Assembly: GCF_000711885.1 (NCBI RefSeq)
Contig: NZ_JONK01000024.1
Span: forward strand, 27,825-91,824
Direction of reading: 5' to 3'
Origin: Chromobacterium haemolyticum DSM 19808
GTDB taxonomy: Bacteria > Pseudomonadota > Gammaproteobacteria > Burkholderiales > Chromobacteriaceae
Length of the DNA stretch: 64,000 nt
The number at the start of each line of letters is the position of its first letter. The stretch's first letter is position 1. The notes below the pieces were generated by a model. That model was not told the origin of the DNA. It ran no database searches and saw only the letters and a program-made list of their open reading frames with translations. The translations under genes were made by a program, and so were the position numbers. Below, one piece after another: positions 28,943 to 38,655 of this stretch.

Positions 28943-30361
28943 ATGGCGGTTGCAGACGTAGTCAAGCTGATTACCGAAAATGATGTCAAGTTCATCGACC
29001 TGCGCTTTACCGACACCCGCGGCAAAGAACAACACGTGTCGATTCCGGCCCATGTCCTGCTGGACGATCCGGACGCATGGTTCGAACACGGCCACGCTTT
29101 CGACGGTTCCTCGATCGCAGGCTGGAAAGGCATCCAGGCATCCGACATGCTGCTGATGGCCGACCCGGCCACCGCGCGCATCGACCCGTTCTACGACGAA
29201 CCCACCGTCTTCATGCACTGCGATGTGATCGACCCGGCCGACGGCAAGGGCTACGACCGCGACCCGCGCTCCATCGCCAAGCGCGCCGAAGCCTATCTGA
29301 AAGCCTCCGGACTGGGCGACACCGCCTACTTCGGCCCGGAACCGGAATTCTTCATCTTCGACAGCGTGACCTGGGGCACCGACATGTCCGGCTGCTTCGT
29401 CAAGATCAAGGCGGAAGAAGCCGCCTGGGCCTCCGCCGAGGAGTTCGAGGGCGGCAATATGGGCCACCGCCCCGGCATTAAAGGCGGTTACTTCCCGGTG
29501 CCGCCGGTGGACTCCTCCCAAGACATCCGTTCCGCCATGGTGCTGCTGCTGGAAGAGCTGGGCATCCCGGTGGAAGTGCATCACCACGAAGTGGCCACTG
29601 CCGGCCAGAACGAGATCGGCACCAAGTTCAGCACGCTCACCCAGCGCGCGGACTGGACCCAGATTCTGAAATACGTGGTGCACAACGTGGCTCACAGCTA
29701 CGGCAAAACCGCCACCTTCATGCCCAAGCCCATCGTCGGCGACAACGGCTCTGGCATGCATGTTCACCAGTCCATCTGGAAGGACGGCAAAAACCTGTTC
29801 GCAGGCGACGGCTACGCCGGCCTGTCCGAAACCGCGCTTTACTACATCGGCGGCATCATCAAGCACGCTAAGGCGTTGAACGCGATCACCAACCCGGGCA
29901 CCAACTCCTACAAACGCCTGGTGCCGCACTACGAAGCGCCGGTGAAGCTGGCCTATTCCGCCAAGAACCGCTCCGCCTCCATCCGCATCCCGCACGTGGC
30001 CAGCCCCAAGGGCCGTCGTATCGAAGCGCGCTTCCCGGACCCGTTGGCCAACCCCTACCTGTGCTTCTCCGCGTTGCTGATGGCCGGCCTGGACGGCATC
30101 CAGAACAAGATCCACCCGGGCGACGCCGCGGACAAGAACCTGTACGATCTGCCGCCGGAAGAAGATAAGCTGATCCCGACCGTGTGCGCCAGCCTGGACG
30201 AGGCCCTGGCCGCTCTGGACAAAGACCGCGAATTCCTGACCCGCGGCGGCGTGTTCTCCAATGACTGGATCGACGCATACATCGAGCTGAAAATGCAGGA
30301 AGTCAACCTGACCCGCATGACCACCCATCCGGTGGAATTCGCGATGTATTACTCGCTGTAA
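28943..30361 (+). CDS. glnA: Glutamine synthetase, type I
   Basis: 472 residues from the ATG at 28943 preceded by AGGAG. ATP-dependent synthesis of glutamine from glutamate and ammonia; a dodecamer. The latch region [28 protein letters not shown], metal-site [13 protein letters not shown] and NRSASIRIP are intact. The adenylylation site is Tyr401 in [10 protein letters not shown], equivalent to E. coli Tyr397, so GlnE control is expected. Two NtrC boxes and a sigma-54 promoter upstream indicate induction under nitrogen limitation; glnL-glnG follow nearby. Confidence 0.98.
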   Translation: MAVADVVKLITENDVKFIDLRFTDTRGKEQHVSIPAHVLLDDPDAWFEHGHAFDGSSIAGWKGIQASDMLLMADPATARIDPFYDEPTVFMHCDVIDPADGKGYDRDPRSIAKRAEAYLKASGLGDTAYFGPEPEFFIFDSVTWGTDMSGCFVKIKAEEAAWASAEEFEGGNMGHRPGIKGGYFPVPPVDSSQDIRSAMVLLLEELGIPVEVHHHEVATAGQNEIGTKFSTLTQRADWTQILKYVVHNVAHSYGKTATFMPKPIVGDNGSGMHVHQSIWKDGKNLFAGDGYAGLSETALYYIGGIIKHAKALNAITNPGTNSYKRLVPHYEAPVKLAYSAKNRSASIRIPHVASPKGRRIEARFPDPLANPYLCFSALLMAGLDGIQNKIHPGDAADKNLYDLPPEEDKLIPTVCASLDEALAALDKDREFLTRGGVFSNDWIDAYIELKMQEVNLTRMTTHPVEFAMYYSL

Positions 30362-30373
30362 AACGGCGCGACG

Positions 30374-30402
30374 AAAAACGGCAGCCCAGGGGCTGCCGTT
30401 TT
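30374..30402 (+). terminator. Terminator of glnA
   Basis: AAAAACGGCAGCCC and GGGCTGCCGTTTT form a strong hairpin beginning 12 bp after the stop codon. It separates glnA from glnL, unlike a simple glnALG operon. Confidence 0.88.
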
Positions 30403-30471
30403 CATATATGACTTGTCCGGCGGATTTGCATATCATTGCAGTGCTTAAACCCGGAACTCGACACGCCGCCC

Positions 30472-30954
30472 ATGAAAACTCTATCGCTTTGTCTGATGCT
30501 GTTGCTGAGCGCCTCTGCTCAAGCCACTGTTTACAAGTACGTGGACAAAGACGGCAACGTCACTTTCACCAATGTGCCGATTCGCGGCGCGCAGGCAATC
30601 CGGCTCAATCCGCTCTCTTCCTATCCTAGCCAGCACAAGAAAAACAATGCTCCCGGCAACAGCAGCGGCGGAAACGGCGACGCCAAGCCCGCCGGCAACT
30701 ACCCCAGCGTCGATCCCGGCACCCAAAAACAGCGGGACAACGGCCGCCGCAAGATCCTGGAACAGGAGCTGGCCAATGAGCAGAAGGCGTTGACCGAAGC
30801 GGAAAAAGCGCTGGCCGACGGCAAAGCCACGCGCAACGGCGACGAAACCCGCAATTACCAAAAATATCTGAACCGGGTGCAGAAGCTGCAAGACGAAGTC
30901 ACCGACCGCCAGAAAAACGTGGAAGCCTTGCGCCGCGAGTTGGGGCAGAACTAG
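30472..30954 (+). CDS. Secreted DUF4124 protein with coiled-coil tail
   Basis: 160 residues from the ATG at 30472. A signal peptide (MKTLSLCLMLLLSASAQA) is followed by the DUF4124 motif VYKYVDKDGNVTFTNVPI, a small beta domain found in many betaproteobacterial periplasmic proteins. Then comes a Gly/Asn/Ser linker and a charged helix (residues 90-158) with heptad-like Leu and Lys/Glu spacing. DUF4124 function is unknown. Its place between glnA and glnL is common in related genomes but gives no proven link to nitrogen control. Confidence 0.85.
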   Translation: MKTLSLCLMLLLSASAQATVYKYVDKDGNVTFTNVPIRGAQAIRLNPLSSYPSQHKKNNAPGNSSGGNGDAKPAGNYPSVDPGTQKQRDNGRRKILEQELANEQKALTEAEKALADGKATRNGDETRNYQKYLNRVQKLQDEVTDRQKNVEALRRELGQN

Positions 30955-30960
30955 TTTGAC

Positions 30961-30975
30961 GCACCACATTGGTGC
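30961..30975 (+). promoter_or_regulatory. Perfect NtrC box upstream of glnL
   Basis: GCACCACATTGGTGC is an exact palindrome (GCACCA-CAT-TGGTGC), the NtrC consensus. It begins seven bp after the stop codon of the DUF4124 gene and 102 bp before the glnL ATG. In E. coli a similar site represses glnL-glnG; autoregulation is likely here. Confidence 0.72.
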
Positions 30976-31076
30976 ATACTGACGATGAATGGGCCATTCC
31001 CGGGCACGCGGGCATGGCCCGAATTTTGCTCAGCCTGCGCAAGCCCTTCGCCCCAGCCTACAGGACACACCGCACC

Positions 31077-32129
31077 ATGCCGCCGACCAGCTTTGCCGGA
31101 CTAGAACTGCTGGACACCCCCGTGCTGATCGTCGATCCCGACGGCGCGCTGCATTTCGTCAATCCCGCTTGCGAAAACCTGCTGGCGCTCGGCAGCCGCG
31201 AATTGCTGCGCCACAGCCTGTTCGATCTGTTCCAGCCCTGCCCGGCGCTGCGTCAGGCGCTGTCCACCGCGCTGCGCCACAACGCCAGCTTCATCGAACA
31301 CGACTTGGAACTGGTCCCGCAGCACAGCGAGCAGCCGCTGCACATCGCGCTGTCGGTCGCACCGGTGGACGCGGACGGCGGGCTGGCGTTGATCGAGCTG
31401 CGACCGCTGGATCAGCAGTTGAAGATCGCCAACGAAGAGCGCCTGCTGCTGCAACACCAGGCCAACCGCGAACTGATCCGCAACCTGGCCCATGAGATCA
31501 AAAACCCGCTGGGAGGCATTCGCGGCGCGGCGCAGTTGCTGGAGCACGAACTGCTGGACCGCCCGGAGCTGAAAGAATACACCGCGGTGATCAAGGAGGA
31601 GGCGCTGCGGCTGCAATCGTTGGTCGACCGCCTTCTGGCGCCGCACCGCAGCCATGTTCGCGGCGAGATCAATATCCACGAAGTGCTGGAGCGCGTGCGC
31701 AGCATCGCGCTGGCGGAATACCCGCAAGACCTGCAAATCCGCCGCGACTACGACACCAGCCTGCCGCAGTTGGTGGCAGACAAGGAACAACTGATCCAGG
31801 TGGCGCTCAACATCGTCAAAAACGCGATTCAGGCGATGAAGGGCCGCGGCGAATTGATTCTGCGCACCCGAGTGGCGCGTCAGGTGACGCTGGCGCGCAA
31901 GCGCCACACCCTGGCATTGAAATTGCAGATCATCGATGACGGCCCCGGCATTCCCGACGAGATCAAGGACCATATTTTTTACCCGCTGGTCACCGGCCGC
32001 GCCGAAGGCACCGGCCTGGGCCTGACTCTGGCGCAGGCCTTCGTCCACCAGCACGGCGGCAATATCGAATTTGACTCACGGCCGGGGCAAACCTGTTTTA
32101 CGGTCATGTTGCCCTTCGCCACCGACTGA
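31077..32129 (+). CDS. glnL: Nitrogen regulation sensor kinase NtrB
   Basis: 350 residues from the ATG at 31077. The frame is open to 30969, but that part would cover the region after the NtrC box. N-terminal PAS domain (residues 5-110, LLDTPVLIVDPDGALHFVN), H-box NLAHEIKNPLGGIRGAAQLL with phosphorylated His139, N-box NIVKNAIQA, and G-boxes DDGPGIPDE and GTGLGLTLAQ. No membrane segments: cytosolic, controlled by PII. It phosphorylates GlnG. The stop codon TGA doubles as the left flank of repeat R3. Confidence 0.96.
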   Translation: MPPTSFAGLELLDTPVLIVDPDGALHFVNPACENLLALGSRELLRHSLFDLFQPCPALRQALSTALRHNASFIEHDLELVPQHSEQPLHIALSVAPVDADGGLALIELRPLDQQLKIANEERLLLQHQANRELIRNLAHEIKNPLGGIRGAAQLLEHELLDRPELKEYTAVIKEEALRLQSLVDRLLAPHRSHVRGEINIHEVLERVRSIALAEYPQDLQIRRDYDTSLPQLVADKEQLIQVALNIVKNAIQAMKGRGELILRTRVARQVTLARKRHTLALKLQIIDDGPGIPDEIKDHIFYPLVTGRAEGTGLGLTLAQAFVHQHGGNIEFDSRPGQTCFTVMLPFATD

Positions 32130-32271
32130 GAAGCGGCTCAAAGTCCGCAGCGTTGCGTGAGACATCGCACGGCGAGCACACCTTCGAAAGGCTGATGAAC
32201 CGCCTGTATATTCAGCATTACCAGCTGTTCTCACCTTGTCCCGCTCGTGCTCGCGAGACTTGAACAGGTTC
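32130..32271 (+). repeat. Dispersed inverted-end repeat, copy R3, between glnL and glnG
   Basis: 142 bp with TGA on both sides (32127-32129 and 32272-32274), a perfect 3-bp target duplication. The left TGA is the glnL stop codon. The left end GGCTCAAAGTC is partly degenerate; the right end is GACTTGAACAGGTTC. It places a foldable element inside what is normally a tight two-gene unit. Confidence 0.82.
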
Positions 32272-32341
32272 TGAGACGCATCGACAACAACACCTTGCGG
32301 CGGCCGGCGGGCGCTGGCGGCCACAGCATGAGGATTTCGTG

Positions 32342-33799
32342 ATGAACCAAGCGGTATGGATTATTGACGACGACAAGGCAATACGCTGGGTGCTGGAAAA
32401 AGCGCTGGGACGCGCCGGCATCGGCTTCGACAGTTTCGCCAGCGCCGACGACGCGCTGAACGCGCTGTACGACCGCGCTCCGCAAGTCATTATTTCGGAT
32501 ATCCGCATGCCGGGCACCGACGGGCTGAAATTCCTCTCCAAAGTCAAATCAGAACACCCCGCGCTGCCCGTCATCATCATGACCGCGCATTCCGACCTGG
32601 ATTCCGCGGTGGCGGCCTTCCAGGGCGGCGCCTTTGAATACCTGCCCAAGCCCTTCGACGTCGATCAGGCGGTGCTGCTGATCGAACGCGCGCTGGCGGA
32701 AAGCCGCCCGGACATCGCGGTCAGCGATCATCAGGAAGCGATGCCGGTGCTGCTGGGCCAGGCTCCGGCGATGCAGGACGTCTTCCGCGCCATCGGCCGG
32801 CTATCGCAGTCCAACGTCACCGTGCTGATCACCGGCGAATCCGGCACCGGCAAGGAGCGCGTGGCCGAAGCCCTGCACCGCCACTCTGTGCGCGCCGGCA
32901 AACCCTTCATCGCGCTCAATACCGCCGCCATCCCCAAGGACTTGCTGGAGTCGGAGCTGTTCGGCCATGAGAAAGGCGCGTTCACCGGCGCGCAAGCCAC
33001 CCGCCGCGGCCGCTTCGAGGAGGCCGAGGGCGGCACGCTGTTCCTGGACGAGATCGGCGACATGCCCACCGAGCTGCAAACCCGTTTGCTGCGTGTGCTG
33101 TCCGACGGCCACTTCTACCGCGTCGGCGGCCACACCCCGATCAAGGCCAACGTCCGCGTCATCGCCGCTACCCACCAAAACCTGGAACAGCGGGTGCGCG
33201 ACGGCCAGTTCCGCGAAGACCTCTACCACCGCCTGAACGTGATCCGCCTGCGGCTGCCGCCGCTGCGCGAGCGGCGCGAAGACATCCCGCTGCTGGCCCG
33301 CCACTTCCTGGCCAAGAGCGCCACCCAGTTGGGCGTGGAGCCCAAGCGACTCAGCGACGCCGCCATGGAGGTGGTCAAACACAGCCTGTTCTCCGGCAAT
33401 GTGCGCGAGCTGGAGAATCTGTGTCAGTGGATTAGCGTGATGGCGCCCGGCCAAACCGTGGAGGCGGCCGACCTGCCCCAGGAGCTGCGCGACCCCGCCG
33501 CCGGCGCCCGCCATCCCGGCGGCGCCGAAACCGGGCAGCTGGACTGGCCGCAATTGCTGGCGGAGGAAGTCAGCCGCCGTCTGCGCGCCGGCGAGGTCGG
33601 CATCATCGACGAACTGACCCGCCGCTTCGAGATCAGTTGCATCCGCAGCGGCCTGGCCCACACCGGCGGCCGCAAAGTGGAAGCCGCTCACCTGCTGGGC
33701 TGGGGTCGCAACACGCTGACTCGCAAGATCCAGGAGTTGGGTTTGGAAGCTCACGCGGATGAAATCCATGACAAGGCCGATCTCGGGCTCATAAAATGA
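32342..33799 (+). CDS. glnG: Nitrogen regulator NtrC, sigma-54 activator
   Basis: 485 residues from the ATG at 32342 with GAGG upstream. Receiver domain with phospho-acceptor Asp53 (IISDIRMPG). AAA+ domain with Walker A GESGTGKE and the sigma-54 contact loop GAFTGA near residue 215. C-terminal Fis-type helix-turn-helix (AAHLLGWGRNTLTRKIQELGL). It activates glnA through the boxes described. The 212-bp gap to glnL holds repeat R3. Confidence 0.97.
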   Translation: MNQAVWIIDDDKAIRWVLEKALGRAGIGFDSFASADDALNALYDRAPQVIISDIRMPGTDGLKFLSKVKSEHPALPVIIMTAHSDLDSAVAAFQGGAFEYLPKPFDVDQAVLLIERALAESRPDIAVSDHQEAMPVLLGQAPAMQDVFRAIGRLSQSNVTVLITGESGTGKERVAEALHRHSVRAGKPFIALNTAAIPKDLLESELFGHEKGAFTGAQATRRGRFEEAEGGTLFLDEIGDMPTELQTRLLRVLSDGHFYRVGGHTPIKANVRVIAATHQNLEQRVRDGQFREDLYHRLNVIRLRLPPLRERREDIPLLARHFLAKSATQLGVEPKRLSDAAMEVVKHSLFSGNVRELENLCQWISVMAPGQTVEAADLPQELRDPAAGARHPGGAETGQLDWPQLLAEEVSRRLRAGEVGIIDELTRRFEISCIRSGLAHTGGRKVEAAHLLGWGRNTLTRKIQELGLEAHADEIHDKADLGLIK

Positions 33800-33828
33800 A
33801 TCCATGATCATTCCGCAAGGACCTGCCC

Positions 33829-34569
33829 ATGTCCAAGTCCACGCTAGCGCTGCTCACCCTGCTGGCCGGCGGGTGGGTCCATGCGGCCCCCCTCTTGCGC
33901 ATCGTCGTCGGTAGCGCCGAACCCGCGCCCTTCATCCAGCATAACTCCACACAACTATCCGGCCCCGTGATCGACCTCACGCGGCAAGCGGCGGAGCATT
34001 GCGGCCTGAACGCGCAGTTCCGACAACTACCGGCGCGACGGCTGTTGCGCGGCCTGGCCCTGAACCAGGCCGACGCCGCCGCCATGCTGTCCTTCCAGAC
34101 CGACCGCGCCAAACAGATGCTCTACCCAATGCGCGACGGATCAGCGGACAGCCGGCTCAGGCTGACGGCCCTCTCCTACGTGCTCTACGTCCCGCAGGAT
34201 TCAACGCTGCGTTGGGACGGCTACCGGCTGGATCTGCCCGAGGACGACAGCGTGGGGGTCAATCGAGGCTGGTCCGTTACACGCGTATTGACGGCTCGCC
34301 GGATCCCCACCGAGGCCGGCGCCGATCTGGAGGAGAATTTCGCCAAGCTGCAGGCTGGCCGCATCGCCGCCTTCGCCATGCACGAGCCCGGCGGCGACGC
34401 TTATCTGGCGCAACACCCGCAGCTGCGCATGAAAAAACTGCTGCCGCCGCTGAAAACCGAAAACAATTATCTGGTGTTCGCCAAGGCTTACGGCCAGGCG
34501 CATCCGGAACGCATGCGCTGCGTCTGGAGTCAATTGCCGTCGCTGCGCCGGCAACTGGACCTGCCCTAA
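33829..34569 (+). CDS. Periplasmic solute-binding protein of the SBP_bac_3 type
   Basis: 246 residues. Signal peptide MSKSTLALLTLLAGGWVHA, then a bilobed binding protein: IVVGSAEPAPFIQ, GPVIDLTRQAAEHCGL and LQAGRIAAFAMHEPGGDAYL. Such orphan family 3 proteins, without permease genes nearby, are common in Neisseriales and Pseudomonads. It may be a transporter subunit or a sensor partner; the ligand (amino acid-like in the family) cannot be assigned. Thirty bp after glnG, so possibly in that operon. The stop codon TAA borders repeat R4. Confidence 0.75.
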   Translation: MSKSTLALLTLLAGGWVHAAPLLRIVVGSAEPAPFIQHNSTQLSGPVIDLTRQAAEHCGLNAQFRQLPARRLLRGLALNQADAAAMLSFQTDRAKQMLYPMRDGSADSRLRLTALSYVLYVPQDSTLRWDGYRLDLPEDDSVGVNRGWSVTRVLTARRIPTEAGADLEENFAKLQAGRIAAFAMHEPGGDAYLAQHPQLRMKKLLPPLKTENNYLVFAKAYGQAHPERMRCVWSQLPSLRRQLDLP

Positions 34570-34706
34570 GAACCTGTTTACGATCTCGCGAGCTAAGGCG
34601 AAAGCGGCTGAGTAGAACGGAATGGTCAAGTGGCACATGCGCATTTCGAAGACGCCGCTCATCGCGCAATCCCTCCGCCAACGCGCAGCAGATCGTAAAC
34701 AGGCCC
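34570..34706 (-). repeat. Dispersed inverted-end repeat, copy R4
   Basis: Inverted orientation. GAACCTGTTTACGATCT at the left pairs perfectly with AGATCGTAAAC at the right. The left flank TAA (34567-34569) is the stop codon of the binding protein gene; the right flank is CAA. The right end lies four bp before the metR stop codon, so it fills the space between two convergent genes and may serve both as a terminator. Confidence 0.85.
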
Positions 34707-34710
34707 CAAG

Positions 34711-35637
34711 TCAAGCCGCGCCCAGCGGCGTCAGCCCTGGCAAGGTGGCGAAACTCTGCTCCCTCACCGTGGCCAGAAAATCCTGCATATAGGCCAGGCC
34801 GCCGTCGTCGCCGCGCACCGCGGCGTACAACTCGCTGCTTAAACCGCGTTCGCCTATTGGCCGCGCCACCACGTAGCCGCGCTCCAGATAGGGTTTGACC
34901 GCCCAATACGGCAAAGCCGCCACCCCGCGGCGGCTGGCCACCAGTTGGATGATGGCGATGGTCAGCTCGCTGCTGCGCCTCGCCGGGTTGACGCCCGCCG
35001 GGCGCAATACCTTGCGCACCAGGTCCAGCATTTCGTCCGGCACGGGGTAATGGATCAGCGTTTCTCCGGCAAAGTCCTCCGCCAGCCAGCAGCGCTTGTT
35101 CGCCAGCGGATGATCCCGCGCCACAATGCCCACCATTTCATAAGCGAACAGCGGCTGGTAATCGATGCCGGCCTGCGGCTCCGCCTCGGACACGATGGCC
35201 AGATCGGCGCGATGGCTCAGCAGCAGGCTAACCGGATCGGTGTGAAAGCCGGACACGATATCCAGCTCAACGCCCGGCCAATGCTGACGAAACGCGTCCA
35301 TCGCCGGCATCAGCCAGTCAAAGCAGGTATGGCACTCCACCGCCACCCTCAGTTCGCCGACCTCCCCCTGCCGCAGACGCGCCAGATCGCGCTCCGCCGC
35401 GGCCACCCTGGCGTTCAGATCATGCGCCAGCGCCAACAGCCTTTCCCCGGCGGCGGTGAAACGAAGCGGCTGGGTCTTGCGCTCGAACAAGCTCATGCCG
35501 TAGCCCTGCTCCAACTGTTTGAGCTGGTGCGAAAGCGCGGACTGGGTCAGGAACAAGCGACTGGCGGCCAAGGACACGCTGCCGGTTTCGGCCAGCGCCA
35601 ACAGGGTGCGCAGATGTCTAATCTCCAGAAAGCTCAT
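34711..35637 (-). CDS. metR: LysR-type regulator MetR
   Basis: 308 residues. N-terminal winged helix (LAASRLFLTQSALSHQLKQL) and a substrate domain with AVECHTCFDWLMP, HRADLAIVSE and VASRRGVAALPYWAV, matching MetR, which responds to homocysteine and controls metE. The gene is divergent from metE, 95 bp apart, with a MetR box just before its start, so both metR repression and metE activation are likely. Confidence 0.93.
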   Translation of the reverse strand: MSFLEIRHLRTLLALAETGSVSLAASRLFLTQSALSHQLKQLEQGYGMSLFERKTQPLRFTAAGERLLALAHDLNARVAAAERDLARLRQGEVGELRVAVECHTCFDWLMPAMDAFRQHWPGVELDIVSGFHTDPVSLLLSHRADLAIVSEAEPQAGIDYQPLFAYEMVGIVARDHPLANKRCWLAEDFAGETLIHYPVPDEMLDLVRKVLRPAGVNPARRSSELTIAIIQLVASRRGVAALPYWAVKPYLERGYVVARPIGERGLSSELYAAVRGDDGGLAYMQDFLATVREQSFATLPGLTPLGAA

Positions 35638-35639
35638 TA

Positions 35640-35652
35640 TGAATTCATTTCA
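35640..35652. promoter_or_regulatory. MetR box
   Basis: TGAATTCATTTCA is a perfect TGAA-N5-TTCA site, three bp upstream of the metR ATG. Confidence 0.7.
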
Positions 35653-35670
35653 TGTTAACTGGCAAAATAA

Positions 35671-35683
35671 TGAGTTTGTATCA
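35671..35683. promoter_or_regulatory. Second, weaker MetR box
   Basis: TGAGTTTGTATCA matches TGAA-N5-TTCA at six of eight positions, 31 bp from the first box on the same face of the helix, nearer to metE. Confidence 0.45.
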
Positions 35684-35732
35684 TACAACAGCTTGCGTAA
35701 TGCTAGGGACATCACGAACGAAGGAGTCCACC

Positions 35733-38024
35733 ATGACCACCCTGCACCTGCTCGGCTTTCCCCGCATCGGCGCCAAGCGCGAACTGAAGACCCTGCTGGA
35801 AAACTACTGGAAAAACGAAATCGACGAAGCCGCGCTGCTGGGCGGCGCGCGTGAACTGCGCCAGCGCCATTGGCTGTTGCAAAAAGGCGCCGGCGTTGAA
35901 TTGTCCCCGGTAGGCGACTTCTCCTTGTACGACCACGTGCTGGACGCGCAACTGCTGGTGGGAGCGGTGCCGCCGCGCTTCGGCTTCGACGCCTCCAAGC
36001 TGAGCACCGAGCAGTATTTCCAGCTGGCGCGCGGCAATGCCGGCCAGCCGGCGCTGGAAATGACTAAATGGTTCGACACCAACTACCACTACCTGGTGCC
36101 GGAATGGCATGCCGACACCGCTTTCCAAGCCCAGCCTGAGCGCTTGCTGGCGCAAGTGCGAGAAGCCCAGGCGCTGGGCCTGCGCGCCAAGCCGGTGCTG
36201 CTGGGGCCGCTGTCGCTGCTGTGGCTGGGCAAGGCCAAGCACGCCGGCCTGGACAAGCTATCCCTGCTGCCCGCCCTGCTGCAAGCCTACCGCGACGTGC
36301 TGGCCGCGCTGGCGGCGGCGAAAGTGGAATGGGTGCAGATCGACGAACCCATCCTGACCCTGGATCTGCCGTCGGAATGGCTGGCCGCCTTCGAACCGGC
36401 TTATCGCCAATTGCAAGACTCTCCGCTGCGGCTGCTGCTGGCCACCTACTTCGGCAGCGTCGCCGAGCATGCCGAACTGCTGCAACGCTTGCCGGTGGCC
36501 GGCCTGCACCTGGACTTGGTGCGCGCGCCGCTGCAACTGGCGGCTTTCGCCGAGGGCTGGCCGCAAGACAAGGTACTGTCCGCCGGCGTCATCGACGGTC
36601 GCAACATCTGGCGCGCCGATCTGTCCCGCGTGCTGGCCAGTCTGCAACCCCTTGCGGCCGATTTGGGCGAGCGCCTGTGGATAGCTCCCAGTTGCTCGCT
36701 GCTGCATACGCCCTTCGACCTGGCCGCGGAAACCCAGCTCGACGTCGACGTCAAAACCTGGCTGGCCTTCGCGGTGCAAAAGCTTAATGAACTGAAAGTG
36801 CTGAAACGCGGCGTGGAGCAAGGCCGCGAAGCCATCGCCAACGAACTGGCCGGCAGCGACTACGCCCGCCAGCAACGCGCCGCCAGCCCGCTGATCCACC
36901 GCCCCGAAGTCCAGCAGCGCCTGGCCACGCTGCCGGCCAACGCCGACCGCCGCCACAGCGCCTATCCCGTTCGCGCCGCCGCGCAGCAAGCCTGGCTCAA
37001 ACTGCCGCTGCTGCCCACCACCACCATAGGCTCTTTCCCGCAAACCGCATCCATCCGCGGCGCTCGCGCCGCCTTCAAACGCGGCGAACTGCCCGCCGAT
37101 GCCTACCGTCAGGCAATGCAGCAGGAAATTGAACTGGCGATACGCCGCCAGGAGGCGCTGGACATCGACGTGCTGGTGCACGGCGAGGCCGAGCGCAACG
37201 ACATGGTGGAATACTTCGGCGAACAGTTGTCCGGTTTCGTGTTCACCGCCGGCGGCTGGGTGCAAAGCTACGGCAGCCGCTGCGTGAAGCCGCCCATTTT
37301 GTTCGGCGACGTGGCGCGGCCGCAGCCGATGACCGTGGAATGGGCGGAATATGCACAAAGCCTGACCTCCCGTCCGGTCAAGGGCATGCTCACCGGACCG
37401 GTCACGATCCTGCAATGGAGCTTTGTCCGTGACGACCTGCCGCGCGACGAAGTCTGCCGTCAGATCGCCCTGGCGCTGAACGACGAGGTACGCGACTTGG
37501 AGACCGCCGGCATCCGCGTGATCCAGATCGACGAGCCTGCCATCCGCGAAGGACTGCCGCTGAAGCGCGCCGATCGCGCCGCCTACCTGGACTGGGCCGG
37601 CCATGCCTTCCGGCTGTCTTGCCACGGCGTGGCGGACTCCACCCAGATTCACACCCATATGTGCTATTCCGAGTTCGGTGACATTCTGCCGGCCATCGCC
37701 GCGCTGGACGCGGACGTGATCACCATCGAAACCTCGCGCTCGGACATGGAGCTGCTGCAGGACTTCGGCCACTTCCGCTACCCCAATGCCATCGGCCCCG
37801 GCGTCTACGATATTCACAGCCCGCGGGTGCCGCCTGAGGCTGAAATCCAGCAGCTACTGGAAAAGGCGCTGCAAGTGATCGAACCGGAAAAACTGTGGGT
37901 CAACCCCGACTGCGGCCTGAAAACCCGCGGCTGGCCCGAGGTGGAGGCGGCCCTCTCCAGCATGGTCAAGGTCAGCAAGACGCTGCGCAGACGTCTGGCT
38001 CAGGAGGCCGACGCCACCGTCTGA
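35733..38024 (+). CDS. metE: Cobalamin-independent methionine synthase
   Basis: 763 residues from the ATG at 35733 with a strong GAAGGAG. Transfers methyl from 5-methyltetrahydropteroyl-triglutamate to homocysteine. Zinc ligands are present: His and Cys in [10 protein letters not shown], Glu in ITIETSRSD and Cys in [12 protein letters not shown]. The two barrels are complete ([14 protein letters not shown] at the start, [12 protein letters not shown] at the second half). The longer upstream frame would overlap the control region and is rejected. Regulated by MetR. Confidence 0.98.
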   Translation: MTTLHLLGFPRIGAKRELKTLLENYWKNEIDEAALLGGARELRQRHWLLQKGAGVELSPVGDFSLYDHVLDAQLLVGAVPPRFGFDASKLSTEQYFQLARGNAGQPALEMTKWFDTNYHYLVPEWHADTAFQAQPERLLAQVREAQALGLRAKPVLLGPLSLLWLGKAKHAGLDKLSLLPALLQAYRDVLAALAAAKVEWVQIDEPILTLDLPSEWLAAFEPAYRQLQDSPLRLLLATYFGSVAEHAELLQRLPVAGLHLDLVRAPLQLAAFAEGWPQDKVLSAGVIDGRNIWRADLSRVLASLQPLAADLGERLWIAPSCSLLHTPFDLAAETQLDVDVKTWLAFAVQKLNELKVLKRGVEQGREAIANELAGSDYARQQRAASPLIHRPEVQQRLATLPANADRRHSAYPVRAAAQQAWLKLPLLPTTTIGSFPQTASIRGARAAFKRGELPADAYRQAMQQEIELAIRRQEALDIDVLVHGEAERNDMVEYFGEQLSGFVFTAGGWVQSYGSRCVKPPILFGDVARPQPMTVEWAEYAQSLTSRPVKGMLTGPVTILQWSFVRDDLPRDEVCRQIALALNDEVRDLETAGIRVIQIDEPAIREGLPLKRADRAAYLDWAGHAFRLSCHGVADSTQIHTHMCYSEFGDILPAIAALDADVITIETSRSDMELLQDFGHFRYPNAIGPGVYDIHSPRVPPEAEIQQLLEKALQVIEPEKLWVNPDCGLKTRGWPEVEAALSSMVKVSKTLRRRLAQEADATV

Positions 38025-38044
38025 AACGTTTGAGACTGACAAGA

Positions 38045-38072
38045 AAAAGGCCCCTCGATCGAGGGGCCTTTT
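38045..38072. terminator. Bidirectional terminator between metE and sixA
   Basis: AAAAGGCCCCTCGA and TCGAGGGGCCTTTT form a perfect hairpin between convergent genes. Confidence 0.92.
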
Positions 38073-38083
38073 CGCGTACCGAC

Positions 38084-38542
38084 TCAAGGCTGCAACATGC
38101 CGGGCGTCATCATCGCCTTCAAACGCGTCTGCTCGATGCCGTGGCGGTCGCGGTGACTCAACCACCAGACCGACCCCTTCTTCACGCTCCACAATTGCTG
38201 CTGCTCCGACAGCAGGGTGGATGCCAACCAGCCGATATAAGGCTGATGGCCAACCAATACCACGGTGCGGTTCGCCTCCGGCCAGCCTATCGCCTCCAGC
38301 ACCTCTTCCGGCGACGCCGTCGGATTCAACGCCGGCACCGTCTGAAAGCTTTTCGCCAGCAAGGCCGCTGTCTGCTGCGAACGCTTGGCCTCCGAGGCCA
38401 GCAGCAGATAATCGCGCGGCAGGCGCACCCGCAGCCAAGCCGCCATCTGGCTCGCCTGCTGCTGCCCGCGCCGCGTCAGCGCCCTTGCCAGATCATCGGA
38501 GCCGTCCTCCGCCTCCGCGTGGCGCCACAAAATCAAATCCAT
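38084..38542 (-). CDS. sixA: Phosphohistidine phosphatase SixA
   Basis: 152 residues from the ATG at 38542, five bases after GAGGGG. Histidine phosphatase fold: the nucleophile motif RHAEAE near the N-terminus, SEAKRSQQTA and the second histidine in VVLVGHQPYIGWL. SixA removes phosphate from histidine-containing phosphotransfer domains such as ArcB or the PTS-Ntr protein NPr. No partner gene is next to it. Confidence 0.9.
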   Translation of the reverse strand: MDLILWRHAEAEDGSDDLARALTRRGQQQASQMAAWLRVRLPRDYLLLASEAKRSQQTAALLAKSFQTVPALNPTASPEEVLEAIGWPEANRTVVLVGHQPYIGWLASTLLSEQQQLWSVKKGSVWWLSHRDRHGIEQTRLKAMMTPGMLQP

Positions 38543-38655
38543 ACACACCCCTCGTTAAAATATTTTCAATCCAGACGCAAGCGAGCCAAATCGAGCGCCC
38601 GCCCCAGGCGGGATGCGCGGCTTGGCGCGACTACGAAATAAAAGCCGCCGGCCCG

